Shown: positions 34,701 to 48,775 of the stretch, in pieces
Numbering within the stretch: the stretch's first letter is position 1
Layout: the number at the start of each line of letters is the position of its first letter
NCBI GenBank assembly: GCA_022605955.1
Contig: JAKCOZ010000003.1
Location: forward strand, 43,426,761-43,490,760
DNA from: Rallus limicola
Taxonomy: Eukaryota; Chordata; Aves; Gruiformes; Rallidae
Direction: 5' to 3'
DNA: 64,000 nucleotides
The notes under the pieces: model-generated
Told to the model about the DNA's origin: nothing
What the model saw: the letters and a program-made list of their open reading frames with translations, nothing else
Databases searched by the model: none
Program-made: the position numbers and the translations under genes

Positions 34701-37700
34701 TTCTCCTACTTTTTGTTCAAAGACATAAGTGATTTGTTTTTTTTTTCTTAATGTCTTCTTGTGAAAACCAGCCATTTTTAATGAAAACCCAGTTTGGGCA
34801 TGAAAAATGACTCTTCCCTTCTTGGGTCTGTAATGATTGGTTGGGCTACAGCAACAACCTGACAAGCAGTGGAGGCCCTCTAGTCCTGGCCAAGCCTCTT
34901 TGATATGTTCTGAGTAAGGAGCAACTTGGCATCAAGCCATTCAGGGTCTCGAGGGTGACCTGTGGCAAGCCTGTCCCACCAAAGCCGATCTGCAAGCCCT
35001 TTTCATGGGACAGAATCTCCTGCCCTCCACACTGGCAGTGAGTGTGGGGGACAGGTACCTGTCAGTTGGGGCAGGAACAGTCCAGTGACAGACAGGCAGA
35101 CAAGAGTCGCACATGCAGGGAAGTCTGCATGTCATGGTTATCCTGCATCTGCCTAAATGTGCAGCAGTGGGAAAGGTGGCAGCAGGAAACTCCTAAGTGT
35201 CCATTTAGGAACACAACCCATGCACCTTCACTGTTGGTACCCGGAAGAACTCAGCTGAAGGCACAGAAATGTGCTGGGAGGGTGGTGGCAGTGAGCTGTG
35301 CATCAGTTGGGCCTCTGACTGCAAGACAGGGCACCTGCCCCTTGCGCCCACTTTTCTGTTTTGCAGAGAGACTCCTTCAGTGCCACACAGACAACAGGAG
35401 GAGGGGAACCTCCTTGTTTGAAAAGACCACGAGCTGTCTTGCCTTGCTTATCCTTATTGCTGTGGTATGTCTTGCTGTTCTGTTACCAGGCCTTATCTTA
35501 CAGACAAGGACCTCTCTCGCTGATTAGCACAAGGATTCATTCCTTTTCATCCCACTCCCTTATTTTCAGTGCAAAATGCAAGCTGCCTACTCCTTCTAAT
35601 AAAGAGATATGGGCTAGAGCAGGATGCTCTGCTCTGCTGGTGAGCTGCGGATCTAGCTGCGGAGTAGGTTTGCGCTACAATTTTCTAAACTGTGCTTTAA
35701 TTAATTATCACGCTGCCAGTAGTGCTTGCCAAAGTCAGCTAGCAGTCTCGCCAGACACGTCTTTCAAAATGCAATGCCAGGGAGAGACATTCCTGCACCT
35801 CTTTTGGGGTGGCGGGTAGGGGAGTGTAGTCCAGCTCCCTACTCATTGGCCGTGGGACTGGTGTGCTGACCAAGTATGGTCCCCCTTGCTGTCGCTCACA
35901 TGGCTCCCAAGCCCTGCCTGCAGTAGGTTAAAGATGACGTTGTCTGAAACTTTTTTAAGGTTACGAAAATGTGCAAGGGCAGGGGGGAGAAGGAGAGAGA
36001 AGACCTCTTGCCTGACAGAAAGTGCTCAGTCCCGGCAATGTTCTGATGCCTGCAGGGGCAGGAGTAAGCCCCTGCATCTTGCCATCATGGTGCCAGGTAG
36101 AGAGGCTTCAGCGTCCCCTGCTCTCAATTGTTTTTCTCCTGTGATTTCCTGAAGTCATCTCTAACCAGGGGAACAGAGCCTTCTCACTGAGGTCCCAGCC
36201 TGGCAGTCTGCATCATCCCTGCTTCCCAAGGAAAGAGCGAGTAGAGCAAGAGAGCAACACATGGCATTGCTAGGGTGAGAAAATGAATGTGACACTTCCG
36301 TCTCGAGAAGAGGGAGAGGGTAATTGCACGCTTTCTACTCTTCCTTTATTTTGCTCTGCAAGGCTGACAGATGGTGTGTGGTGCAGCCAAGGCTGGATTC
36401 CAATTTGTATCTCCTTCGGTCACTCACAACTTACTGAGAACAGATTCCTCCTTGGGCTGACATTTCTGTCTCATCCCAAAGGGGATTTGTTTTAATTTTC
36501 ATTTAAAGTTTAGGCTGAGTTAGCACTGCTGCTCTGGGATTTTGCAACTGTTAAGTAAATCTCCCTCCTGGCCCAACACTGCTGCTGCGGACATCCAATT
36601 GAAGTGCTCACAGAGGAGTGTACTCCCAAAGGAGGGTTCCGCCTGCATGCAGTCAAAGCACCCTTGTGCACTGCCTCTAAGAACTACAGAGGCATCCAGC
36701 AGTGATTTTGTGCTCCTAACTTCTAGATACATCAGTTCTTGGGACTTGGAGATTTGAAACATTTGTACTCTGTGAGCTCCTTTCAAACTACGAACAGGAA
36801 ACAGGCCGTATTTGCTTACGCACAGTAACATTTGTCTGGTCTGTTCTATTTGCCACATGTAAACAACCAATAAATAGCATCTATTTCCTCCCACTTCTTT
36901 CGTCATGTTACTTCACTATCTTGACAAGTATGCTGGCACTTTGTAGGAACATGTACAGCTGCAGTCACTGTCCCAGAGATACTCCTGCCAAAATGAATGG
37001 CAACAAAGAGGAGATACAAACAAGAGGGGAAGGAGAAAGGGGAGTCAGGGGCTATGACAACAAGGTTCTACCATTTGTCAATAGATCCCAGTCACCATGC
37101 AAACTACGGGAGGAACCTGAAAAACAGCAGACCAAATTCCTTGGTGGTGGAAGGGTTCACATCCATAGACAGGATGGAACAAGACATTTTCCCTCAGGGT
37201 CCTTTGTTCAAAGAGAGCCTGTGAGGGAACTACATCAACTTTCATGGTACCAAATCACTGTCATCAGCCTGCTCATGGCAGCCACAAATCCGAGGTGGCT
37301 TTTTTGAAATCTCAAAGTGCTTGGTCTGGCACTTTTATTGTGAAAGGCAGGTGCCTGTTGCTGGAGGCACTGCAGTATGGTGTGCCAGAGAAAAGGTATG
37401 TTCCAGCTCCTTCATGCTGGAGGAGACCAGAGGTACCAGTCCTTGGAGTCAAGGGGAGGCCTAGAAGCAGAGACTTCAGCCTGTCCAGATCAATGGCCTC
37501 CCCACCAGACAGAGCCCATACAGAGAAGATGCAAATTTGTCTTGTTTGATTATCTCTGTCACCTTCTTCCTCCTGACTTGCTCCTACTTTATCCAGCTGG
37601 GTCCCTTGTGTCATCAATGAGGCTCAAGAGGAAAACACCAACAGCAGCTCTTGCCCTCTTCAGCTCCTAAGACCATATGTAAGCACTTCACAGAGCAGTA

Positions 37701-40700
37701 GGAAGCTGAGGCACCAAAGATCAAAATGGATGGCCCTAAGGCTGTGTACAGTCAGGAGTATAAAAGAGACCCGTAGCCCAGATCACCCCCAGCAGGGCAG
37801 GCTCCCCACCCTCCTGTCTTCCTAGGGGGTATAAAAGCAGAAGAAATAATGATAATCATGAAGAGTGTTTGCTGCCTCTATCTCCACTGGACACCAGGGA
37901 TATCAGTCTCAACCAGTGCCTTTGCACCATCCGCAGTCACATCTCCACATCTCCCAGTGTGTCCTTGAAGTCAACTGGGGAATTTTTATTTTCCTACCTA
38001 GCTGCGAAAAAATAGTCATTTATGTTTATACAGAAGTCTGCAGTTGCATGGATGGTGAGACACCAAACAAAAATGGCTGTTCTTATGAGCCTCCTTGTTT
38101 ACTTACTATGGCAGCTACCTCAGTAAATGTCCCTGTGTTTAAAGTTATAAAGAGGCCATTCAAAGGGATCACTAAAAGGCTTAGAAATCTCGGAGGATCA
38201 GACTCCAGGCATGAATTAGGTAATGGCAGTATTAGCATAGGCTGTTTTTCCGAGGCAGCTGATAACATTGCTACTAACCAAACTATGACATAAATTTGCC
38301 CCAGGAAACAGGCAGAATAGCTCTGTGGGTTGTTTCAAATTACTTATTACTGCAGGAATTTTAAGAATTCCTGTTAAATAATTAGGGACACATGAATTTG
38401 ATTTCCAATCGATCTGATGGCATGAGAACACTAGGAATGAAGCTTTTTAAAAGAATATTGGTTCTTTTGTTGTTGAGTGAACTTCTCCCTCAAATTTTAT
38501 AGGGTCGTGACATTTAAAGTTATTCACATCCTTAGATACTTATTTTATGTTGCATTAAGACCTAAGCCTTCCAGGCCTTTGCATGTAGGGACATTAGAAA
38601 AAAAAAAAAATTGACCTAAGACAAACATAAAAAGCTATGTGACCTAAAAGTATTGGGAAAATAAAATCAGATGGAGAAGTTCCTGTGTGTGTACAGTGCT
38701 GTGGACTTACACAGCCAAGGTGGGGATGTCACTGCTGTTAAAATTCCCTTGGACAAACAGGAAGGTCCCAGCAGTACACCCATTTTGCTGGTGGCAGTAA
38801 ACACACACATACACCCACACACACAAACACACCCCACACACACATACCCCTAAACCCCTCCACACACCCGCCAGCTGTCCACCAGCCCCCTGAGCTGCAG
38901 GATGGGCTGAGCTTTTGCTGAGCAGAGGGGCACACCTGCAGTTGAGTGCCACCTCCATGCTGTACCAAGGCCTTCCTTGCTTTTCCTCTCCAGGGAAAAT
39001 AACTTATAAATCTCCACTGTAGTTTTAAGTTTTCCTCCAAACACAGAGTCCTTTCTGAGGCCATTTTAATGTAAGCCTGACAATATTTTGTTTTGTACAA
39101 CATTTCCCATAGGCCATTGAAGGGCCTGAGTCTTCTTGGCACTCAGCCTTGCCACTCAGCTCCCGCAGGATTCCTCCTCAGCTTGCTCCCAGCCCACGAC
39201 CAAACAGCACTTTCCCATTTAGCAGCTATAGCACATGTGGCTATGCAAGACATAGTTTTTATCTCTTCCATGTGATCCCAAGAGGGATGGCTTTTTCTGA
39301 GGACATCAGCATTTACCAGTCATAGGCTACTTCTGTAGATGCTTGGCTGCATGATGCTTAGGCACCCTGAAGAACAAAATTCAGGACTCTTTTTAGCAGC
39401 ATTTGACTCTCTTGGTCTCCTGACCTAGACGACGTAGACATTGTCTTGAATTCCAGTCTTAGAAATGCCACCTAAACCCATCCTAAGTGTCACTGAAGAA
39501 AAGGTGAGGAGGTGCTGGGAATGGCATGACACTGTTCTTGCCCACAAGAGAGGTAGGCTATGCACAAACCAAATCCATGGACACCTGGTCCAGATCATGG
39601 AGAAGCATGGGGTCATGTAATGACACACACATGTTTTAACCCTGTGGCTTTCTCCAAATGTTGTGTTTGAGGTATGGGGTTGAACTGACAGGCCTGAGAA
39701 GAAGCTGTAGAAAATACACACAGCAGAAAGAATGAAAAGGATTCAGTCTAGCTTAAAAACTGCTAAGCTTTCTTTGTTTTGTTTCAAAAGGCAAATGCTG
39801 GGGTATTTTTTATTTGCCTTCTAGTCTTCAAGGTTTAACATTCTTGTCATGAAACTCTTCTCGGTGGCCATGAAGGCTAAACATTTACTCTTCTGTAATG
39901 CAAGCTGAGTCCTCAGTAATTGCAGGACTGGAAGAGGAGTATAACATAAACTATCTGCTTCCACAAGATTTGCCCTTGTTCCTGAGAGCTTCAGCCCCGT
40001 TAAAGACTAGCGGACGGTTCACAAGCTGCCCCTGGTTTTCTCTTCCTTGCTGTTCTCCAGTCAAATTTACTGCATAATACTTTCATCATTTATTTATGTT
40101 TCCCAGCAAAGTAATGGCTGCTCCTTTTGAACTGCTGACACCCTCTGACTCCTTCAGTGGTTTATATCTGGATATTGTGGTTTGTCATATCACCCGAGCA
40201 AAGATTTTGTTTTGTTTTGTTTTTTTTCTTTTGTTCTTGTTCTGGCCTGTGTGTTTATTTTCCTTAACAGTCAGGAGAGAAGAAAGCTTTGTGAAAGAAT
40301 TAGCCTCAAAGGAGCTTCCACCTGTGGACATGGAAAATAACCCAAACAGTTCCTGTATAAGAGTTTTCCTTTAACAAGGGAGAGGTAACAAAACTCATGC
40401 CTGGTGTTTTAGGGACATTGCAGGACGGTGATTAGAGAGGAGAACCACCCCGTGAATTGCTCTGTAAGCAATTGAAGAGGACAGTCGCTGCCCTGTTTGG
40501 TTCTGGGCTGTCACCTTTATTCCTTCCCAAGATAAAGCAGAGACAGACAACAGAGCAAACAAAGCTAATGGATTAAGGCAAATTTTGGGCTGATTAGGCA
40601 TGGTAAAGGAAGGAGTCAGTGCTCCATGGATAATGCACCATGAAACAGCTGCAGGCTTCTCTTTGGAGGCAGAAGTAGAGCTCAGCAAAGTATTTTCAAC

Positions 40701-41817
40701 CTAAACAGTTCTTGGCTTTGAAAACTTACCTTATGACTCAATCACAGCATTTTGCTGTTTTATGCTGAATTAACTAAATTGCCTAAAATTAAAAAATAGT
40801 GCCACTTTTGGGTTATTTTTTTTGACTGCTTTTTGAAACATCCTGGTTTGGAACCTCCTTTCCAAGTTGTTTTTAAAATGTAGGAAAGGAAATGACTGCC
40901 CAGCTCTTGAAATCAAATTTGAATATTTGAGACTTTTTGATTTAATGAGCAGTTATTGATCACCGATGGATTTAAAGACTAGCTGTGTTTGGTCTCAGGT
41001 ATTTTAGCTGTAAGGCTTTTTGTTTCACTGAATATCCTCCTGCATCCAAGTACTTTCCATTCAAATATCCCCTGTAAATCCACAAAGACCAGTTCAGCTG
41101 CTCTGTGCCTTGAGCAAGCGGTGGTCTCAGAGGTGCTAAGCAGCTATAAACTTGGTCCAGCTGGCAGGGTAAGACACGTTTCCTTTCCTTTTGCTGGAAA
41201 TGTACTAGCCAGAGAAGTATACCACAAAAATGCCAGGTTCCCTGATCCTGACAGGAAAAAATATAACTTAATGGTAACCCGCTGCCAGACTTCTTGGTCT
41301 GTGTCTTTGGGACCTCTGCAGAAGATCACTTGTACTTGTGCAGAGAAACGCAGGATTGTAAATGCCCACACTGGCAGGTCTGTGTGTTCACACCTATGCA
41401 TACAGGTGCATGATTTATGGTCTGAATGAATGGTGTGGGAGCAGCCTTTCCAATTTGCCTTGCACTGCAGTAGGACAAGTGGTCAGTTGTCGACTTTTCT
41501 ACAAAGTGAGGCAACAGCAGGTCTGTGTGCATATGATATATTTAGTCTTAAATTTACCAGTGCATTTTAAATGTATGCCTCTAAGCTTCAAATTTTCTTT
41601 CCCTTTCGAATTATCTTTCTTTTTCCAAAGAAATAGCATTTTAAATTTTTTTGTCAAAAATGAAACATTTCCATCCCCAAAAAGTAATTTCCTCAGCTTT
41701 ATAATAGCGGCATAAATTCAAAAATATGGGCCCAAAAATTAAAATACTTGAAAATCACAAATTATTTTTCATATTTTGGTATCTATGTAATTGTCAGATT
41801 TACTGTGTTTAGAAAGA
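31791..41817. other. DNA upstream of LPL, no gene recognised
   Basis: GC-rich to about 31990, then ordinary AT-rich DNA. The longest open frames (about 100-160 codons near 35042-35819) have no recognisable domain, and no splice-bounded exon could be supported. It contains a CA-rich stretch (38801-38850), a 13-base A run near 38600 and two TATAAAA motifs 71 bp apart (37759 and 37830). Confidence 0.5.
38799..38850. repeat. Imperfect (CA)n stretch
   Basis: A CA/ACACC-rich stretch of about 50 bp with interruptions. It produces cysteine/valine-rich open frames on the opposite strand that should be ignored. Confidence 0.85.
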
Positions 41818-41958
41818 TGGCAACATTCAAGGCCAGGTTGGACGAGGCTTTGAGCAGCTTGGTGTAGTGGAGGATGTCCCGGTTCATGGCAGGGGGGTTG
41901 GAACTAGATGATATTTGAGGTCCCTTCCAACTCAAACCGGTCTGTGTTTCTTTGATTT
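41818..41958 (+). mobile_element. CR1 LINE 3'-end fragment
   Basis: AACATTCAAGGCCAGGTTGG, then GCAGGGGGGTTGGAACTAGATG and AGGTCCCTTCCAACTCAAACC, is the sense-strand 3' end of a CR1. The terminal ATTCTATG-type repeats have decayed to GTGTTTCTTTGATTTTC. It is about 140 bp and non-coding. Confidence 0.9.
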
Positions 41959-42837
41959 TCTTCTGCAATAACATACTAGGTACAGAAAATTAACTCTCAT
42001 CAGCTACTAGTAACTGCAATAGCCAGCAGTGAAATCAAAGGTTTCCTTTTAGTGAAATTAGACCTTTTACTAGATCGTGTTTTCCTGATCAGGTGACCCT
42101 CTTTCTGCATCAAAAGGTTTAGACATGTGTTTGTGGATGAAGGTGCTCAATGTGATTACAATTCAGTCAATTCAGGATGAGTTAAACCAAAGGTTGAAAT
42201 TTAGTAGCAGTCAGTGATTGACTAATTTAAAGCTTTACAAGTAATTCAGTAAGATATGCTGCGATCAAAACAGTAATATAGTTGCAGCTTTGAAGATTAC
42301 AAGATTCATGCTGACTTACTATAAAATATCTTAAATATTTATAAACACATATATATGTATAAAGATAAAACATGCAGGTGCAGACAGAAATATTTACGCC
42401 CAGTGATAGATGTCACCTACATTTGTGAAGGCAAATGTGTGTATTTAAACACATGGCCAGATAAGGAGGTGGATGAAGGATACTAGCTTGTAGTTAAAAT
42501 TTACCTCCTCGACTTTAAATACTCACAAAGCACAGTCTTTCCTCAGCAAGGCGATAGAGGAGTCTGGCTGCACCCTGGCCTTCCATTGGCAGACAGTCCT
42601 TGTGGAGTCTGTACCTAACAGGCATCCTAGCTCAGGGGACATCCTGGTCACAGCCTGCCATGATCCAGAAGAGACTCAAAGGGTCTTCCTTAGAATTGCT
42701 ATTTGTAAGATCTAAGATAATTTACTTTTGACAGGTACTTTTCCACTTTGGCCCAGCTCACATAATACAATATTCTGGTACTTTCTTTCCAGCAGATGCA
42801 CAGACTCAGAACTTTTTTGGCATCTCCCTCTTTGGGC

Positions 42838-42953
42838 CATGGCCCAGGTACAGGTGTACTGGGCTGTCTGGCGGTGATCAATGGCCATTATTGTTCCAAA
42901 ACAATAAGAGAGCAAGATCGTCATGGTCCAAGTACAGATGTACTAGGACATTC
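42838..42953 (+). repeat. Diverged duplicated motif, 84 bp apart
   Basis: CATGGCCCAGGTACAGGTGT at 42838 recurs as CATGGTCCAAGTACAGATGT at 42922. Over the first 26 bases 22 match, and all four differences are C/T or G/A transitions. It may be part of an old tandem repeat or an unrecognised transposon. Confidence 0.5.
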
Positions 42954-45900
42954 CTGTTCCCAAATTAAGCAAGAGCCAGGCATGTTAAGTGGGTGGCTTA
43001 TTGCTTTGGTCTGCTGTCTATTCATGTGGCCCAGAAAAGGGGTGAGAAATTGCACCAAGTACCAAGCGGCTCAAGGAGCTGGGAAGGGGGGAGGTTACAC
43101 CACCACAAGTGTGGAAACAAAATCTGGTACCTCCTCTGAGGGAAGAATCACAGCATATCCCAAAAGGGCTTGCAAAGGAACTGGCTCATTCCTCCTAGCT
43201 CAACCTGTTGGTAGATTTTGGTCTTGTTGAAGCATGAGGCTGGGAGCATTGATTGACTTGAGCAGGGGCAGTATTAGTTTCCTACTGGGGGCCTACTGAA
43301 ATATGTTGGTGTGTGTATCTGTGCCTAGTTACCGCTTCTGCTGCACTCTCTGACACTTAGTGAGAAATCCCTTTCCCCTAACTTTTTACCCTGGTTAGAT
43401 ACTGGCATAGAGCACGAGACACTGACAGCAATGATATATTGTTACCTTACCACCTGTCATCCGATGATCACAGCATGTGTTGTAAAAGCTAAATTTCCCA
43501 AAACTTCTATAGGCTGGGTGGCCCCAGGCACTGGAGAAAGGAAGGGGACTCTTGCATCCCAAAACTGCATGCAAAATTTACACAGATGAACCCCTAGGAA
43601 ATCATGGCCTCCAGGAACATGTGAAGAGTGCAACAGCTGATGAATCTGGTACATGGTGTTTGGAGGCGCATATTCCTTTGTGTCAGCAGTTTTATTTGTG
43701 ACCAGTTTTAGTCATGTGTACTGTTGTATCTACCAGCCTTCCCTTAAACACATGTTCTTGAGGCAAAATTTTTGGCTATCCAGAAAGTAGTGGTCCGTCC
43801 ATTGTTCCATATTATTTGTAGCACTCCTGTAACATCCAACCCAAAATTCAGAGTATCAAGCCATATACACCAGCCCTTGTGAGAAGTCTAATGAAAAAGG
43901 ATCCTGAAGCTCCAGTAAATCCAGGACCAGGATCAGAACCCTCTCTGCAAAAATACAGCAGATTAATGCAGAAGTCTGCTACTTCACAAGCTGAGTAATT
44001 CTTACAATCTCTGGATAGCAAAAAGGAGGCCTCCCAGCATGAATCCAAATTGGATCCGTGCACTAGCTTTGTGTGTTATGGCTGCACAGGCTGGAAAGAC
44101 TTCAGTTCTTCTGTGCTCAAACCAGGAGATAAGAGTTTTAATGCAAAAAAACCCCACTTATTCTTGCTAAAATTAAATATTCTACTGAGAATAAAAGTGC
44201 ACAAATTGTAAATTCAGTTATTAATTTCTTTTTATTTTTCCTTTTTTTTGGTGGGTATTTGTTGTCACACTGCTACCCAACCTACCAAACAAATTGGCAA
44301 GCTGCAGAGCTGAAGTAGATGCTGCCAGTGCTATTCTACTATATAAGGTCCCATGTGACAAGCCCTTTCTTTCAGCTGTCCTCAAACTAGTCTGCATTGC
44401 ATGAATGCATCCCTTTTCTAAATCTTTTTCTTCCATTGATCACTTTTCTGCTTGTTCTCACTTGAGAACTCTTTCAATCCACTGAAATCATACTTGATCT
44501 TAATGGTCCTTGCATTTGGATCAACCATCTCAATAGATCACTGTCTAACGAAGGAGGAGAATCAGGCCTATTCCCCTCTAGCCTCAAACTTGCTTAAACC
44601 TCAGCTTCATGTTTTGTTCCAAGACCTTACACCATCCTTTCCTTCTCAACACCCACACCCACTGGAAAATTAACCTCTTCCCCAAGGATAGAGAAGGGCA
44701 ATCTAAGTCCCTTGGGAGTCCAGCCATGACCTTTTTAAAAGTTAGAGGCCTTTCCTGTCTGACACAATGCCCAGGAGGGAGCACACAGCTGAAATTGCAT
44801 GATCTCTGGAACCAGCCCAGCCAGGCGATTGCTCAATACAGCTCACCATCCACAGCAGATGCTTATCTACAACCTGCAAACACCATCCCTCTGTGTTGAG
44901 TCTGGGTGTCCCTGCAACTTTGGGTAGAGGTATTTGATGCAAGGTTGATGCACACACCAAGAAGTGGAAATGCTGCATTATAAAACTCCTCCTAGAATAT
45001 AGCTGCTGCATGTCCTCACCACCCTCTGAGACTTCTCATTCATTACTTGGCTTTGTGCATTTTGGTGCTATCCACTGTTTGCATCTGTCCCCGCATACAA
45101 AAATAGAAAAGAGAGAGGGTGTTATGCTAGAAAGGAACTCCCCTGTGAAACCTTGTCATAGATTTCCAGCCTCCAAGGTGCATTTAAGCCCTTCCACACA
45201 AAAATGCACAGTTAGTACTCTAAAGCATCTCTATGCATCCTAACTGAAAATACATCACCTTCGCAAGACCTCAGTTGATGAAGATCCAGCATGCAGTGAG
45301 GTCTGATGAGAAATAATCAGAAAAAGAGTAAGTATCTTGTCTTTCATGTTTTGCCCATCCCATCCCCTGTTAAAGAGGTAGCACTCATCACTCTAAGCCC
45401 CTCCAAGCCCCAGAGCACCATCCAAACAGCCAGTATTGCAACCCTTTCCACTCACATGTTCAGCCCTGCAAACCCCAAGAGAGCCAACTGGAAAAATTCT
45501 CTGGGACAAAGATGATACTGTTGCTATCCCTCCACCTACTCAAGTCCCTACAACCAACTTCTGGCAGTCAATTTCTACATTTTTTTCTTTGTTCCTTATC
45601 CCTCAAGAATACAATTCATCCCCCAGTATATCAAACACAATTTCTTAAGAGATGTTCGGCAAATTCAGCCAGAGGAAATTTCCAGTTGTTTTTCTTGGAT
45701 GACATACAGGATTCAATAAGTAAGAAAACAAATGAGTTTTAAGGCCTGATCCAATGGAGAGAGTGCTCCCCACTGCATGCTGTCTGAAAAAGGATGTCAA
45801 GACACAGATTTCATGCTGTGGCCAAGAGATTTCAAAGTTTCTTAGAGGAACACTTGACAGCCATTTATTTCTAAATCGGGCACCCAAATCCATTAACTGT

Positions 45901-48751
45901 TCTGGAAGAACTCAGCAATGGGAGATGGTATCAAAAGCAGACAAGCCATTACAGAGGAAACTGTCTGCAGGAAAAATATGGGTGTTCCCATATGTTCCAG
46001 GTTAGGTCTTCAGACATGAGAGTTAAAAACCCACACAGTTCCAGAAGACCTGTTACTGGTTTTCCATGCCCTCGGCAAGGAGCCTAAGAACATTCCTGGT
46101 ACATGCAGCGGGGGCAGGAAAAGTAGTGAAAAAGGGAAGAAGAATCTGCAGCACCAACAAATATATCATTAGATACAAAAGATAAAGGAGGAAGCCTCTG
46201 GGTGTCTGCTGGCAAGACAGATATAGTTAAAGATAAGGGGGGTTGTGGTATTTCCATAACTCTGTAACACAAACAGTGAAACACAAAAGAAGGAACAAAA
46301 ATCTCCAGACAGAAGACCATCGTCCTAAAGAAGCATCCAAACTGTTGTGAAAAATCAGGAAAGAACAGCATGAATTGGTTAATTATGCAATAGAACATAA
46401 ACTCCTACCATTCATCCCTAGTGTACAGTTAGGAAAAAGACAGTGTTACGCAAATTATGAAACATATTGCCAGTCCTGAGCTATTTTAAATTTTCTTCAT
46501 TATTTACTGAAATTAAATGCAAGCTAAGAAGTTCAGAAATATTTCTTAATCTGTTTTTGCCTCAGGAAAGGTCACTTGCTGAAGAAGAATTTATTCCAAT
46601 GGGGATGATCAATACCTTTAACCTGTAGCTCTCTTTTAGCCATCAGGTTCTCACCATCAGCAAATTGACAAGACAGCTTATTACACTGCAGATTAAAGCT
46701 TATGCTGTTTAAATTTTAAAGACACTTGAAGCAAGCAATACCTGTCTTAAAGCAAGTAATCCTCATTCCTACTTTCAGTTCAGATATCATGTTCAATATT
46801 GAGATTGTAAAACTATCCAGAGTAATTTTGTCTCATATATTTTCTCAGATGCATCCTTTGCAAGCCTCAGGCATGGGCATTTCAGGTCTGCAGGAAGGAA
46901 CAGCTGTGCCCCATGAGCCAATATCTTTTGTGTGGTGAGCCGATAAAGAAATTGTGACCACCAAGATCTGAAAGACAGTTCTGCAGTCCTGAAGACTTGC
47001 TAAAACACTATATGACATGATCCCCAGAAGGAGAAAGGAAGGGTCAGGGTAAATCCCAATTTCCAACTTTATCTGAAAGACATCAGTCACTCAAAATGCT
47101 GGCAGGTGGAGTTTAGCTAATGTTTGTTGTGGACAAAAGATCTTGTAAGAGTTTCTACCGCTCTGGGTCCACAAACATCATCGAAAGAGCCTGGACGCTA
47201 TGCCTCAGTTTCCTCCCTTGGGTCCTTCATCTGCCAGACTCTGCAGGAGACACACTGAGGTCCACAGCACCACACAGCTGAGGATCATAGCCAATTGGTA
47301 TTAAGAAGAGCAATCACAGGCACATTCAGTGTGCACTCTTGCACTGCTCCAGAATCACACAGCTCCTTGCCAAACACAGCCATGGCAGCTCCTTACCGTA
47401 ACTGATATGGCCGTGGAACTGGAGGAGAAAACCCCTGAATCAGAGTTCAAACTCACTCACAGAGTGCTTTGATAAGAAGCTGGATGTCTAGTTTTGTGCT
47501 CAAGCAACAGTGGACCTCACAGAAGTTGAAAAACTCTTTCACTATGTGCCTGCGGCATAAAAGTCCAAGAAAACAGGACCCTGGTTGCAGGCAGCACCTA
47601 CAAGTTCCAGCCTACCACAACTAGCAGCATCCAGCCCTCCTCAGGCCGACACCAGTGCTTGATGATGGGGTATAAATAGAAGAAAAGTGTTCTGGGATTC
47701 ACTGAGTAGACCTGCAAGGAAATGTGAGGCCACTCTCCATGTTCAGGCCAGTTTATTATTCTATCTCCTCGTTAATGAAGAGATACCTATTGACACTAAT
47801 CCAATAGTTGGGCAACCTTTAAGGGACACATGCAATGTTAGAACAGTTTGTCATTTTACGCCCTCTTGCACTCGCTCCTCTGTGGTTGGTTTAGCTTTCA
47901 GGCCCCTAGGGCAGTACAAAGGAGCTGTATATCCTGGTCACATCCTCTCTCCTGATGGGGCTTTCCTGGTCCTATAGACACTTAGAAACAAATAAAGATC
48001 CTGACACTTGCTAACATGCCTTCTCATTCCCTCTGAATGCCTTCGCCAGAGGGAAATTCCTCTACAGCACCGTCATCCTTCAGAGGCTTAGCATTCCCAC
48101 TTCCTTCACCATGGCCCTCCTTTTCCAGAGTAGCATGTTGCACCCATATCAGTGACAGCATCCAAAATCTCCCAAAAGCTTCTGGACAGCTGATCCATTT
48201 TGGTACTGTGTCCTACACTAAAAAAGTTATTTTTATGTTACTGAGGAAGAATTCCCATACCATAGTCAACACAGCCAACACAGGTGATGTAACAGAGTCT
48301 GAAACACTCCTAGAAGCAGCACACCTGTGAGTGATTGGCCTACTGAGAGGACCAGGTGCTCCATGTTCACCAGTTACCCATGCTCAGGCAGCTGAGGCGT
48401 TCTCAGCTCTTGGCTACCACAGCAATAGCACAACATGTACCCAAGCAGACTGCTGCAGGACTAGTTCAGTCTCAGTAAGGGGATATCATGGCAGCAATGA
48501 TATAGCCTGCAAGATAAAAAGCACAGTTGAGGGAGGGCTGTGAACAGAATAATGGATCCCCAGACAAGTCTGAGGAGGAGGAACCATGTGTTTGATGCTG
48601 CTACTGCCTCTGGAATACTCTCTTAATCAAAGGAACAGCCCAATCCAGGTCAGCCTGACCTATGAAAATTGCAGCCAAAAACATAAAAGCCACAGGTGGA
48701 GGAGTGGGATTACCTAACTCCAGAAGAAAAGGAAGCAGGGGCATCTTTTAC

Positions 48752-48775
48752 TAATTAATTAATTAATTAATTAAT
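48752..48775. repeat. (TTAA)n / (TAAT)n microsatellite
   Basis: Six perfect TAAT units, a fully self-complementary AT tract. Confidence 0.93.

Noticed and set aside
47671..47678. TATAAATA motif as a possible promoter
   Set aside because: It is isolated in the sequence; AT-rich words of this kind are expected by chance in 64 kb.
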